A stretch of 64,000 nt of DNA from Rahnella sikkimica. GTDB taxonomy: Bacteria > Pseudomonadota > Gammaproteobacteria > Enterobacterales > Enterobacteriaceae. The stretch lies in NCBI RefSeq assembly GCF_002951615.1, contig NZ_CP019062.1, positions 1,984,001-2,048,000 of the forward strand, in the 5' to 3' direction. Of the stretch, positions 37,814 through 45,104 are shown in pieces (the first letter of the stretch is position 1; each line of letters opens with the position of its first letter). The notes below the pieces were generated by a model. It was not told where the DNA came from and made no database searches. It saw only the letters and a list, made by a program, of their open reading frames with translations. The position numbers and the translations under genes are program-made.

Positions 37814-39062
37814 GATAATTATTACCCATGATATTACTCAAAGCCTCAGGGTAAAATTCACTTAAACCAACGACTTCTAATTCCTGACGTAATTCCTCTA
37901 ACCTATCAGCAGTTATTTTTTCTCCTGAAAATCCAGCACAAATACGTTGAAGTTCATCATCAGCCCACTGAGGTATCGTAACAGGAACACCTAGAACCTC
38001 CCTAAGAATTTTATTTGCTGTTGCGGCCTTTTGTCTTAAATCCAACTGAAAAGAATTAACTTTTTTCAGATCATTAACTGCATCATATTGCAACGCGTAT
38101 ACGTTCGATTCTTTTATTGAAGATATTATAAATGGGCTATGAGTAACAACTATAAACTGCACGTTTGGAAAGGCAGAGACCAAATTATTAAGTAAAGTTC
38201 TTTGCATAGCAGGATGAAGATGATTCTCAGGCTCATCAATAACAACGGTAAATAAATCAATATCTTGTGCGTATAAAAGTATTTGCCATGCAATATCAAT
38301 TAATGCCATTATCCCACCAGAAGTGGAGTCTAATATGAAATCCCCCGATTTAGTTTCAAGCACTACGTTGGGCATTTCAATTTTAATATTTTTGAAACCT
38401 ATTTCAGCAGGCAGTAATTTTTTCAATATATCAATGAATCCAAGGAATGTATTTTCTATCTTTTCGTTTTTCTTAACAAAACTATTTCCTATACCGAATG
38501 ATGCCATTGAAATTAAGGACTCTTTCATCATCGTAATTGGGCTACCATTGAAGGATTTATCTTCAAGATGCTGTTTGTAAGCACTAGTGTGTTTTTTATA
38601 AGAATCATAAGGATTGATAACCGTAGCAGGGATACTCGTCACTTCGGAGTAACTATTTGAAGCACGATGGGAATGTATGAACACCCCTTTTATTTGATTG
38701 TTTTTATTTTCAACATTTATCTCATATTCTATTTTATTAAGATTTTTATTAATAGAAAGAGTTGATTTCTCATCATCTGAATATGTTATGCATCCTATTT
38801 CATGTATACTACCCCCATGTGTTCCATCACTTTTACTAATTCCATCGTCATGGTTTTTAAATACATACTCATCAATTTTTTCATCATAAGTAGGAACAGC
38901 CAAGAATTTATGACTCCACTCCAAATGCTGTGCTAAAATTTTCAGTATTGTCGATTTCCCTGAACCGTTAGCCCCTGTAATGATTGTCACTCTCTCATGA
39001 AAATCAATATCAATTAAATTAAACTGACGCCAGTTAGATAAATAAATTTTTTTAAATTTCAT
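37806..39062 (-). CDS. ptuA: Septu-type ATPase PtuA-like
   Basis: A 418-residue SMC/ABC-like ATPase. The Walker A is GANGSGKST (residues 30-38) and the Walker B with D-loop is VVIDEPENHLHP near residue 275-285, followed by the switch histidine in FIVVTHSPFIISS. A C-terminal extension of about 90 residues (KILREVLGVPVTIPQW onward) is typical of PtuA. The start at 39062 follows AAAGAGGCTTAAA and gives the normal N-terminus MKFKKIYLSNWRQF; an upstream in-frame ATG at 39137 has no homology. A TATAAT at 39127-39132 (minus strand) could be its own promoter. It lies downstream of the repressor gene, where P2-type phages have int. Confidence 0.82.
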   Translation of the reverse strand: MKFKKIYLSNWRQFNLIDIDFHERVTIITGANGSGKSTILKILAQHLEWSHKFLAVPTYDEKIDEYVFKNHDDGISKSDGTHGGSIHEIGCITYSDDEKSTLSINKNLNKIEYEINVENKNNQIKGVFIHSHRASNSYSEVTSIPATVINPYDSYKKHTSAYKQHLEDKSFNGSPITMMKESLISMASFGIGNSFVKKNEKIENTFLGFIDILKKLLPAEIGFKNIKIEMPNVVLETKSGDFILDSTSGGIMALIDIAWQILLYAQDIDLFTVVIDEPENHLHPAMQRTLLNNLVSAFPNVQFIVVTHSPFIISSIKESNVYALQYDAVNDLKKVNSFQLDLRQKAATANKILREVLGVPVTIPQWADDELQRICAGFSGEKITADRLEELRQELEVVGLSEFYPEALSNIMGNNYHD

Positions 39063-39178
39063 TTTAAGCCTCTTTACTTTTAAATAAAAATAACACTTTA
39101 TCATTGTGCAATAGCCAATGTATAAAATTATATCCATCTATAGCGCTCATAGAAACTGATACGCTTTAACCACCACGG

Positions 39179-40045
39179 CTATATGTAATTTTTTAATAGG
39201 GCTACAACTAAACCTTTTGCTATAACTTCATTAGTTGAACACTCAAATTCGCCATCTTGACCGATAACGCGCAATTTACTCCCTGGACGCCTAGAAACCG
39301 CGTACACGTCTAAAATACCATCAATGTCTAACAGCCATGAGCCATTCGATATTTCGCTAATACCCATTTCAATCAACCACGCTGATTTACCACTTCGCAC
39401 AAAGTTCAAGTTATTAAGGTTGACACCATCTGGAACGAACGTCTCATCGATATAGCAAAAACCATCCTCATCAAGTTTCCCGGCCAGGAGTAATTTCTTG
39501 CTGATCATTGGTATTCCCGAGGCGGCAGTTTCCACTTGCGAGGCTATGCCCATTTCGCCCGTAGCTAACCATTCGAGGGAGGCACCGGTGTCCAATGCAC
39601 AGGTAATCACAACGTCGCCAGGAAAGTATTCTCTACGAACCCATGTACTAATCGTTCCTGTAGAAATCTCTAAATATTCACTTAATTCTTTTTGAGTCGT
39701 GAAACCGTAAGCGTCCAAAATTCGTTTAAGAACTGACTTCCCACCTGCAGATAACATTTTTTTTAACAATGTTTTACCGCTGTCTGTTCTCGCACTTTTT
39801 GAGATATTAGTATTTTTTAGATTTGCATTTGCAAATAAACCAGTTACTAGCCACTTTAGGTCTGCACCAGTGTCTAATGCGCATTTGATGATAGCGTTGC
39901 CGGGAACGCTTCCCCTCTGCACCCAGGCACTGACGTTGCCAGGAGAGATTTCCAGACACACAGCCAGCTCTTTCTGTGTTGAGACGCCATAAGAGGAAGA
40001 TAAACGATCAAGTACTTCCGACGCATTAGGTTTAGATTCAGACAT
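39179..40045 (-). CDS. P2/186-type CI repressor with duplicated HTH domain
   Basis: A 288-residue repressor. Residues 11-71 and 105-165 are two copies of the phage CI-type helix-turn-helix domain (TQKELAVCLEISPGNVSAWV and TQKELSEYLEISTGTISTWV), about 34 identities in 61 by my alignment, joined by a 33-residue basic linker. The C-terminal part (about 180-288) resembles the 186 CI oligomerisation domain, which is LexA-like but not self-cleaving. 186 CI has one HTH and about 190 residues, so this is a duplication. It faces the Cox-like gene across an operator region with three TACAAA half-sites. It probably keeps lysogeny by repressing the early promoter. Confidence 0.85.
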   Translation of the reverse strand: MSESKPNASEVLDRLSSSYGVSTQKELAVCLEISPGNVSAWVQRGSVPGNAIIKCALDTGADLKWLVTGLFANANLKNTNISKSARTDSGKTLLKKMLSAGGKSVLKRILDAYGFTTQKELSEYLEISTGTISTWVRREYFPGDVVITCALDTGASLEWLATGEMGIASQVETAASGIPMISKKLLLAGKLDEDGFCYIDETFVPDGVNLNNLNFVRSGKSAWLIEMGISEISNGSWLLDIDGILDVYAVSRRPGSKLRVIGQDGEFECSTNEVIAKGLVVALLKNYI

Positions 40046-40060
40046 TGCCCACCTGAAAAA

Positions 40061-40091
40061 TACAAAAGCATTTTACAAATCTAAGTTTGTA
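40061..40091. promoter_or_regulatory. Operator cluster between the CI repressor and cox
   Basis: TACAAA half-sites at 40061-40066 and 40074-40079 and the inverted copy TTTGTA at 40086-40091. The last two form the dyad TACAAATCTAAGTTTGTA. Spacing is 12-13 bases. The position between divergent repressor and early genes makes CI and/or Cox binding likely. Confidence 0.55.
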
Positions 40092-40159
40092 TTCTAAAGT
40101 GACAACACACCACATGTTACACAGTAGAACTCAAACTGCTCAAAGGGAGATTTTGCTTT

Positions 40160-40576
40160 ATGTCTGACCAGAATGCAATTCAAGTGGCCATTGATAAGAA
40201 AGCCGTTTCTAAGGAACTGTTAAACTCTGTTGTTTCCCAACTCCTGCCTGCATTGGAGTCAGCCCTATCTGCAACCATCGTGAACTCAATAAGTTTGCAA
40301 CTGACTACGCTCGCCAATTCCCCAACAATTTCTAAAAAAGATTTTGCTGCAATTAACGGCATCAGCTCCGCTGTCCTCGAAAAGTGGATCGCTAACGGCG
40401 TTGTCCTGCTTGCACCGACGCCTTCGACCACTATCACCCAGCAACGCAAAAACCGAAAAACAGGTCAAATGCAAACTGTTGTAATGGAACGTCATGGCAA
40501 TGCCCTGATCAATCTTGAGGCCTGGCGTGAAAAAAACCGTCAGCAAGCCATCAAGTGCCGCTACATAAATCGTTGA
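40160..40576 (+). CDS. Cox/Apl-like phage DNA-binding regulator
   Basis: A 138-residue protein. Its C-terminal 80 residues resemble P2 Cox: a winged-helix DNA-binding pattern KKDFAAINGISSAVLEKWIANGVV and the end NLEAWREKNRQQAIKCRYINR. The N-terminal 50 residues form a predicted helix without clear homologue. In P2 and 186, Cox/Apl controls the lysogeny-lysis switch and acts as excisionase. Its place as first gene of the rightward early operon, divergent from the repressor, supports this. The ATG at 40160 follows AAAGGGAGATTTTGCTTT. Confidence 0.72.
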   Translation: MSDQNAIQVAIDKKAVSKELLNSVVSQLLPALESALSATIVNSISLQLTTLANSPTISKKDFAAINGISSAVLEKWIANGVVLLAPTPSTTITQQRKNRKTGQMQTVVMERHGNALINLEAWREKNRQQAIKCRYINR

Positions 40577-40607
40577 GTCAGATTATTCAAACTAGCAGGG
40601 ACTAACA

Positions 40608-41114
40608 ATGTTTGATTATCGCGTTTCCAAACACGCTCACTTTGACGATGCATGTAAGGCATTTGTGAATCGTCATAACCTTACCGAACTTGCCGCGCTG
40701 ATGGGAACTAAACCCCAAATCCTGCGCAATAAGTTTAATCCTGAGCAACCTCATAAACTTACCTGTGAGGAAGTTCTTTTAATCACTGATCTGACTGAGG
40801 ACGCAACTCTTCTCGATGGCATGCTTGCACAGATAAATTGCCTGCCGTCAGTACCGGTCAATGAAATTGCTACTTCTAATCTTTCAACCTACGCACTACA
40901 GGCAACTGCCGCCGTAGGTTCTATTGCAGCTGATGCAGTGAAAGGTGGTGCGGTCAGTTCTCAGCGTCGAATGTCCTTACTCGAAGGTGTAAATGCCGGT
41001 ATTCGCCATCTATCGCTGATCGGTTTAGTTGTTCAAGGCCGAGTACAGGCATCGCCTGCCCTGGCATCCGCAGTTGGTGCTATTGCAAGCGTCACGACAA
41101 ATGGGCTGATGTGA
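40608..41114 (+). CDS. Phage regulatory protein CII (186 family)
   Basis: A 168-residue protein of the 186 CII / Phage_CP76 family. The N-terminal HTH reads ELAALMGTKPQILRNKFNPEQPHKLT; the middle and C-terminal helices include GSIAADAVKGGAVSSQRRMSL. In 186, CII activates the promoter that first makes CI and so promotes lysogeny. It lies second in the early operon as in 186. It is followed after two bases by the small fil gene. Confidence 0.85.
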   Translation: MFDYRVSKHAHFDDACKAFVNRHNLTELAALMGTKPQILRNKFNPEQPHKLTCEEVLLITDLTEDATLLDGMLAQINCLPSVPVNEIATSNLSTYALQATAAVGSIAADAVKGGAVSSQRRMSLLEGVNAGIRHLSLIGLVVQGRVQASPALASAVGAIASVTTNGLM

Positions 41115-41116
41115 CT

Positions 41117-41287
41117 ATGGCTGTTTCTATCGCTCCATTTTTAAAACAGCAAAGTCCATCTCGCCATTTCGGCCATGGTTGCATTGAATTACCAGGCGGA
41201 AAGCGTTGGAACCCTTCAATGTCACAAGCCACTGCCCCGCAGGCCGTGAGAAATCCAAAACCGCTTTTAAAGCGTCTGTTTAGTTGA
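41117..41287 (+). CDS. fil: Fil family small phage protein
   Basis: A 56-residue basic protein directly after cII, in the same place as fil of phage 186. It begins MAVSIAPFLKQQSPSRHFGH and contains ELPGGKRWNP and a basic end KPLLKRLFS, typical of the phage filamentation (Fil) family. 186 Fil causes host cells to filament during early infection. The start ATG is two bases after the cII stop, implying coupled translation. Confidence 0.65.
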   Translation: MAVSIAPFLKQQSPSRHFGHGCIELPGGKRWNPSMSQATAPQAVRNPKPLLKRLFS

Positions 41288-41294
41288 GGTGATT

Positions 41295-41597
41295 ATGTCT
41301 TTAGTGAATGAAGAACATATTCAAATAGGCAAGAAGCATCTTTCCAGAATTAAAGAGATGTTTGATTTCAGAAAGAATGTAGCGCAGGAAACATTTGATA
41401 CTCAACCGCTGCACATGCGTAGAACAATCTGTTTTCATGCTGGCTTATCTCGCCGCCATCTTGAGATGAAGTTTGCTGAATTAACGCCGACGGAAAGGCA
41501 TCAAGTAGTTGCGGCGCTAAATTCTTTGCTTGGTTTAACTGAATCACTGCCCAAATTTATCAGTGATGATGATTGCAAGATAAATATTAAACACTAA
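41295..41597 (+). CDS. Small early phage protein, DUF5347-like
   Basis: A 100-residue helical protein whose second half (MRRTICFHAGLSRRHLEMKF then AELTPTERHQVVAALNSLL) resembles DUF5347 proteins found at this place in 186-like phages. The function is unknown. The ATG at 41295 follows TTGAGGTGATT; a GTG six bases earlier is an alternative. It is part of the early operon between fil and the replication gene. Confidence 0.6.
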   Translation: MSLVNEEHIQIGKKHLSRIKEMFDFRKNVAQETFDTQPLHMRRTICFHAGLSRRHLEMKFAELTPTERHQVVAALNSLLGLTESLPKFISDDDCKINIKH

Positions 41598-41661
41598 CCC
41601 GTATTCAAACTAATTGGCGTCAACTCGCCGGGCATTCGTTTGCCCAAAAAAGGAGTTCTGC

Positions 41662-41940
41662 ATGAAAAATATGATTGATAACACCCGTCAGAATATTGTT
41701 GGTTTTCCAGTTATGGGCATCGATTTAGCTTCACCAGAACGCGATTACACATCAGTTCTTGATTTGTCGTTGATGCTCGACACTGCTCGTAATGAAGAAC
41801 GCGCTAATAGAGCGGTGGTGTTTGCCGGTCGCCTTGAAGCGATTGCCAGTTTCATTCTCAAACGTGAAATGACAGGAATTGAAGCTGCTGAAGCACTCCG
41901 CATCGAAGCTAACCGAATTCAAAGTGAAGCGGAAGCGTAA
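41662..41940 (+). CDS. Small early phage protein, DUF2732-like
   Basis: A 92-residue protein with a helical core LDLSLMLDTARNEERANRAV and the end GIEAAEALRIEANRIQSEAEA, resembling DUF2732 proteins of P2-like phages. The function is unknown. The ATG at 41662 has the strong site AGGAGTTCTGC; the longer frame upstream is non-coding by appearance. Two bases separate its stop from the next start. Confidence 0.65.
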   Translation: MKNMIDNTRQNIVGFPVMGIDLASPERDYTSVLDLSLMLDTARNEERANRAVVFAGRLEAIASFILKREMTGIEAAEALRIEANRIQSEAEA

Positions 41941-41942
41941 CT

Positions 41943-42167
41943 ATGGCTGATGTACTTGACGCCGCCCAGGAGCGCGCTGATCTCGTCCTTTCCGCCCAAA
42001 TCCAAGCCGCCCGCGCAACTGTTGCAGGCGTTTCAGCAATGTTCTGCATCGCGTGTAATCGTCCGATACCAGAGGAACGCCGTGCAGCTCTGCCAGGTGT
42101 TGAGCTTTGTGTCTACTGCAAAGAACTCGCCGAGTTGAACGCCAGACATTACAGAGGAAACAAGTGA
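41943..42167 (+). CDS. TraR/DksA-type zinc finger protein
   Basis: A 74-residue protein of the short TraR/DksA C4 zinc-finger group, common in P2-like phages (P2 orf82). An N-terminal helix (ERADLVLSAQIQAARA) precedes the finger FCIACNRPIPEERRAALPG then LCVYCKELAE, with four cysteines as C-x2-C...C-x2-C. TraR-like proteins insert into the RNA polymerase secondary channel and mimic DksA/ppGpp. The stop TGA overlaps the next small frame. Confidence 0.85.
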   Translation: MADVLDAAQERADLVLSAQIQAARATVAGVSAMFCIACNRPIPEERRAALPGVELCVYCKELAELNARHYRGNK

Positions 42168-42247
42168 TCGTTTTCTCAGTGGCATTACTCATCCTGGCCT
42201 GTATTAACGCTGGCTATCTGGTCATTGATATCAAAGACGGTATGTAA
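42164..42247 (+). CDS. Tiny membrane peptide between the zinc-finger gene and A
   Basis: A 27-residue frame starting GTG (GTGA overlap with the previous stop) and ending TAATG, whose ATG is the start of gene A. The peptide MIVFSVALLILACINAGYLV is one hydrophobic helix followed by IDIKDGM. The tight overlaps on both sides suggest it is translated and couples A to the upstream genes. No function is known. Confidence 0.45.
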   Translation: MIVFSVALLILACINAGYLVIDIKDGM

Positions 42248-44496
42248 TGCAGACCAGCCGTTTTACCCCTCAGATTAAAACGCCCGAAGTCTGGGCGTTT
42301 CCCTGGAACAAACCACGCCAGGCCGTTTCTGGCCTGGAAAGACCGCTTACCCGTGATGAATACGATCAGGGGCAAGCTGTTTTAATCAGAGTAAAAAACC
42401 TCTCTACGGATCTGCGGGAAATTTTCACAGGCCGCCATGCGTATCTGCTGAAAACGCAGGGCATTCACGCCGCAAATAAATATCTGGTTTATACCCTTGG
42501 TCGCAGCATTCTTCCCCGCGTCGAAGCGGTTAATGCCGCTCATGCGATGAATGTTAAAGCCTCCATGAAATTCATGTCTGAGGCAGACACTTATCACAAC
42601 CTGCCGAGCATGAGCGATAAACCGCTGCGCCGGTTCGCCCAGGACATTGTCGGACAGCTGAAAGAAATCTATGAAGACCGTTGTGATCAGCTTCTTGCTC
42701 AATACAACGGGGATAATTCGATTCTTTTTGAGAGTGATACCCAGTGCGAGCTGTACTGCGAAATTGCCGGTATGGCACAGGCTTTCAATGTCACGCCGAT
42801 GTATTGGACAAGGTATTGCAAAGATAAACTGGATGCTGTTTCCGCTATCGCTGCCATGTCGCGCCTGGTCAATCCAGACTGGTGGTTACTCCAGTTGAAA
42901 GGTCAGCGCACCCGCTGGCGTGAATCTTTACTGATCGCCATCGGCAAAGTGAACCGTGACGCTTCCCCGTACGCCAGTAAGCAGGCTATTCGTGAAGTGC
43001 GCGCGCGCCGTCTTTCCAATCTCGACTATCTCAAAAGCTGCGACCTGGAAAACATCGAAACCGGCGAGCGTTTCAGTCTGATCGACAAAGTAATGGCGAG
43101 TATTTCTAACCCTGAAATCCGCCGTATGGAGCTAATGAGCACGATCGCCGGCACTGAAAAATATGCTGCTGCAAATGGCGACGTCGGGATGTTCCTGACC
43201 ATCACCACCCCTTCCAAATATCACCCGACCCGCATGGTTGGCAAGGGCGATAAAAAACGCGTTCAGCGAAATCACGCCTGGGACAAAGAAGCCTATACCC
43301 CGAAAGATGCGCAGCGTTATTTGTGCGGGATCTGGAGCAAGATGCGCACCGCGTTCAAGGATAGCGGCCTGTCAGTTTATGGTATGCGCGTTGTCGAACC
43401 CCACCACGACGCGACGCCGCACTGGCACATGATGTTATTCACCAAGCCAGCTATGCGTCAGCCGGTGATCGATATCATGCGTAAATACGCTATGAAAAAA
43501 GATGGTGACGAGCGCGGCGCTGCTAAAAATCGCTTTGACTGTAAGCACCTGAACCGTGGCGGCGCGGCGGGCTATATCGCCAAATACATCGCAAAGAACA
43601 TCGACGGCTACGCGCTGGAAGGCGAGCGCGACCACGAAACTGGCGAGCTGCTGACAGATTCTGCTGCTGCTGTCACCGCCTGGGCTGCTACCTGGCGGAT
43701 CCCCCAGTTTCATCCTATCGGCCTGCCTACAATGGGTTCATACCGTGAGTGCCGCCGCATCCGTTCCATCAATTTGACTGAAACCTTTGACGAAGAAGTG
43801 GAAGCCGTTCGCGCTGCTGCTGATGCCGGTGACTTTATGGCGTACATGTCAGCCCAGGGCGGCGCGAATGTGCCTCGCGACGATCAGACTGTGCGTGTAG
43901 CCCGCCGAGTTGCTGACGAACTGAACGCCTACGATGAAGAAGTGAAAAAGGTTGTGGGTATTTTTGCGCCTCACCTCGGCGATTCCCGCGTTTATGAAAC
44001 CCGTACAACACAATGGCGCATCGTTTCTTCTGCCGTTAACGTTGAGGTTTTGACCTCCAAAAGCGCCTCCGGCGCGCCTCGGAGTCCTGTCAATAACTGT
44101 GGGTTAGGTGGAAAGAAACAGGCTACAAATTGGCGTGATAGCCAGGCTGGGAGCGCGCCTACAGCGTCTAATTCTGACAACCTGCGAGTTATTGACTGGA
44201 CAGACACAGCCGCCGTGAGGGCGATTGTGGCGCGTATACGAGAGGAAACACCGAGAGTCAGCAAGGCGCAGCGAGGTTTTGACCCAACAAAGGGGCGCGA
44301 TGTTGCTCCATCTGCAAGATTGACGCCTGAAGAACGGGCGCGATTGCCTCAGATTGAACAGGAATTGCTTAAAAACGATATCAAAGCTCAAAGATGGGAG
44401 CTGGAAGCATTAACCCGGGGAGCCAAAATCAGTTTTGGTGATGTTGTGATCCATCATCCCCCTCTTATGGACTGGCAGGAATTTTATGACGACTAA
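42247..44496 (+). CDS. Replication initiation endonuclease GpA (P2 A family)
   Basis: A 749-residue rolling-circle replication initiator. The metal-binding HUH motif is His392-Trp-His394 (PHWHMMLF), and the two active tyrosines are Tyr443 and Tyr447 (AGYIAKYIAKNIDG), four apart as in P2 A (Tyr450/454). P2 A nicks the phage origin, which lies within its own gene, and stays bound to the 5' end. The origin is presumably inside this gene too but was not located. The C-terminal third (after about 600) is less conserved. The start overlaps the preceding stop. Confidence 0.93.
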   Translation: MQTSRFTPQIKTPEVWAFPWNKPRQAVSGLERPLTRDEYDQGQAVLIRVKNLSTDLREIFTGRHAYLLKTQGIHAANKYLVYTLGRSILPRVEAVNAAHAMNVKASMKFMSEADTYHNLPSMSDKPLRRFAQDIVGQLKEIYEDRCDQLLAQYNGDNSILFESDTQCELYCEIAGMAQAFNVTPMYWTRYCKDKLDAVSAIAAMSRLVNPDWWLLQLKGQRTRWRESLLIAIGKVNRDASPYASKQAIREVRARRLSNLDYLKSCDLENIETGERFSLIDKVMASISNPEIRRMELMSTIAGTEKYAAANGDVGMFLTITTPSKYHPTRMVGKGDKKRVQRNHAWDKEAYTPKDAQRYLCGIWSKMRTAFKDSGLSVYGMRVVEPHHDATPHWHMMLFTKPAMRQPVIDIMRKYAMKKDGDERGAAKNRFDCKHLNRGGAAGYIAKYIAKNIDGYALEGERDHETGELLTDSAAAVTAWAATWRIPQFHPIGLPTMGSYRECRRIRSINLTETFDEEVEAVRAAADAGDFMAYMSAQGGANVPRDDQTVRVARRVADELNAYDEEVKKVVGIFAPHLGDSRVYETRTTQWRIVSSAVNVEVLTSKSASGAPRSPVNNCGLGGKKQATNWRDSQAGSAPTASNSDNLRVIDWTDTAAVRAIVARIREETPRVSKAQRGFDPTKGRDVAPSARLTPEERARLPQIEQELLKNDIKAQRWELEALTRGAKISFGDVVIHHPPLMDWQEFYDD

Positions 44497-44579
44497 GATT
44501 GTTTAAACATTCATCTAAGCTATTGGTTAAAATTTAACATTCAGTTTTTATTGGAATTTGTTAAGAAATGGTAATATTA

Positions 44580-44599
44580 TACTGTATAAATAAACAGTG
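44580..44599 (+). promoter_or_regulatory. LexA (SOS) box in the prophage
   Basis: TACTGTATAAATAAACAGTG has CTG-N10-CAG and an AT-rich centre, close to the ideal SOS box. A promoter is plausible: TTGGAA at 44551-44556, 18 bases, then TATTAT at 44575-44580. The box would block that promoter and sits 15 bases before the small gene at 44614. Confidence 0.82.
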
Positions 44600-44613
44600 C
44601 ATTGGAGTGAGTA

Positions 44614-44805
44614 ATGGAATCCTCTCATGAGCTAAAGATGGCTTTGATAAAAATCCGGCTTATGGCTGACATCGCACAGTCAGGCCAGTGCAGAAATGAT
44701 GAGTACGCACTGGTGATGGAAATGATCTCTGATATGGCAGATAGCGTTCTGGATGAAGAAGACACGCCGTCAGTGCCATTCTCTGTTTACGACGATGAAG
44801 AATAG
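44614..44805 (+). CDS. SOS-controlled small acidic phage protein (position of 186 tum)
   Basis: A 63-residue protein with a helical N-terminus (SHELKMALIKIRLMADIA) and a very acidic tail (SVLDEEDTPSVPFSVYDDEE). It lies between A and cos, directly behind a LexA box. This is where phage 186 has the LexA-controlled antirepressor gene tum. There is no clear sequence likeness to Tum (about 146 residues) or DinI, so an antirepressor role is inferred only from position and control. The ATG follows TTGGAGTGAGTA. Confidence 0.7.
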   Translation: MESSHELKMALIKIRLMADIAQSGQCRNDEYALVMEMISDMADSVLDEEDTPSVPFSVYDDEE

Positions 44806-44815
44806 CCAGGAACGC

Positions 44816-44883
44816 GGGCGATCTCACTTTAATAGCTCTGCATGCAGTGAGTGCATGATTTTGCATTGTGATCGCCCTGCTCT
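44816..44883 (+). terminator. Long stem-loop after the SOS-controlled gene
   Basis: Outer stem GGGCGATC (44816-44823) / GATCGCCC (44870-44877) followed by TGCTCTTTT, with further self-complementary TGCATG inside. It could end the early/SOS transcript just before cos. Confidence 0.5.
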
Positions 44884-44962
44884 TTTCTCCCCGCGACACC
44901 AGTGCTGACGTGGATCACAGTGGATCACGCAACTGCATTAAAAGCGACCTATAAAGCGGGCA

Positions 44963-44981
44963 GGCGTGGCGGGGATAGCAT
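44963..44981. other. Phage cos site (cohesive end)
   Basis: GGCGTGGCGGGGATAGCAT matches the 19-base cohesive end of P2/186-type phages (from memory, P2 GGCGAGGCGGGGAAAGCAC and 186 GGCGTGGCGGGGAAAGCAT), one base from the 186 form. TGCGCGCTG follows as in P2. A tandem repeat of GTGGATCACA lies just upstream (44910-44929) and may be part of the terminase-binding region. Confidence 0.85.
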
Positions 44982-45104
44982 TGCGCGCTGTGCAATCAAC
45001 TTCCACAGGTTCCTCTGATTCAACAAAAAAACACAAGAAAATTTTCTATTTATTTGATGATTTTCTTTTAAAAAAAACTTAGCATGTGAAAAAGGAGAGA
45101 ATAT

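Noticed and set aside
37151..39062. Retron Ec78-type system
   Set aside because: The ATPase-HNH pair fits, but no reverse transcriptase or msr/msd lies beside it.
41941..42192. Minus-strand frame opposite the TraR/DksA-type gene
   Set aside because: Shadow of the zinc-finger gene; all neighbouring early genes read rightward with coupled starts.
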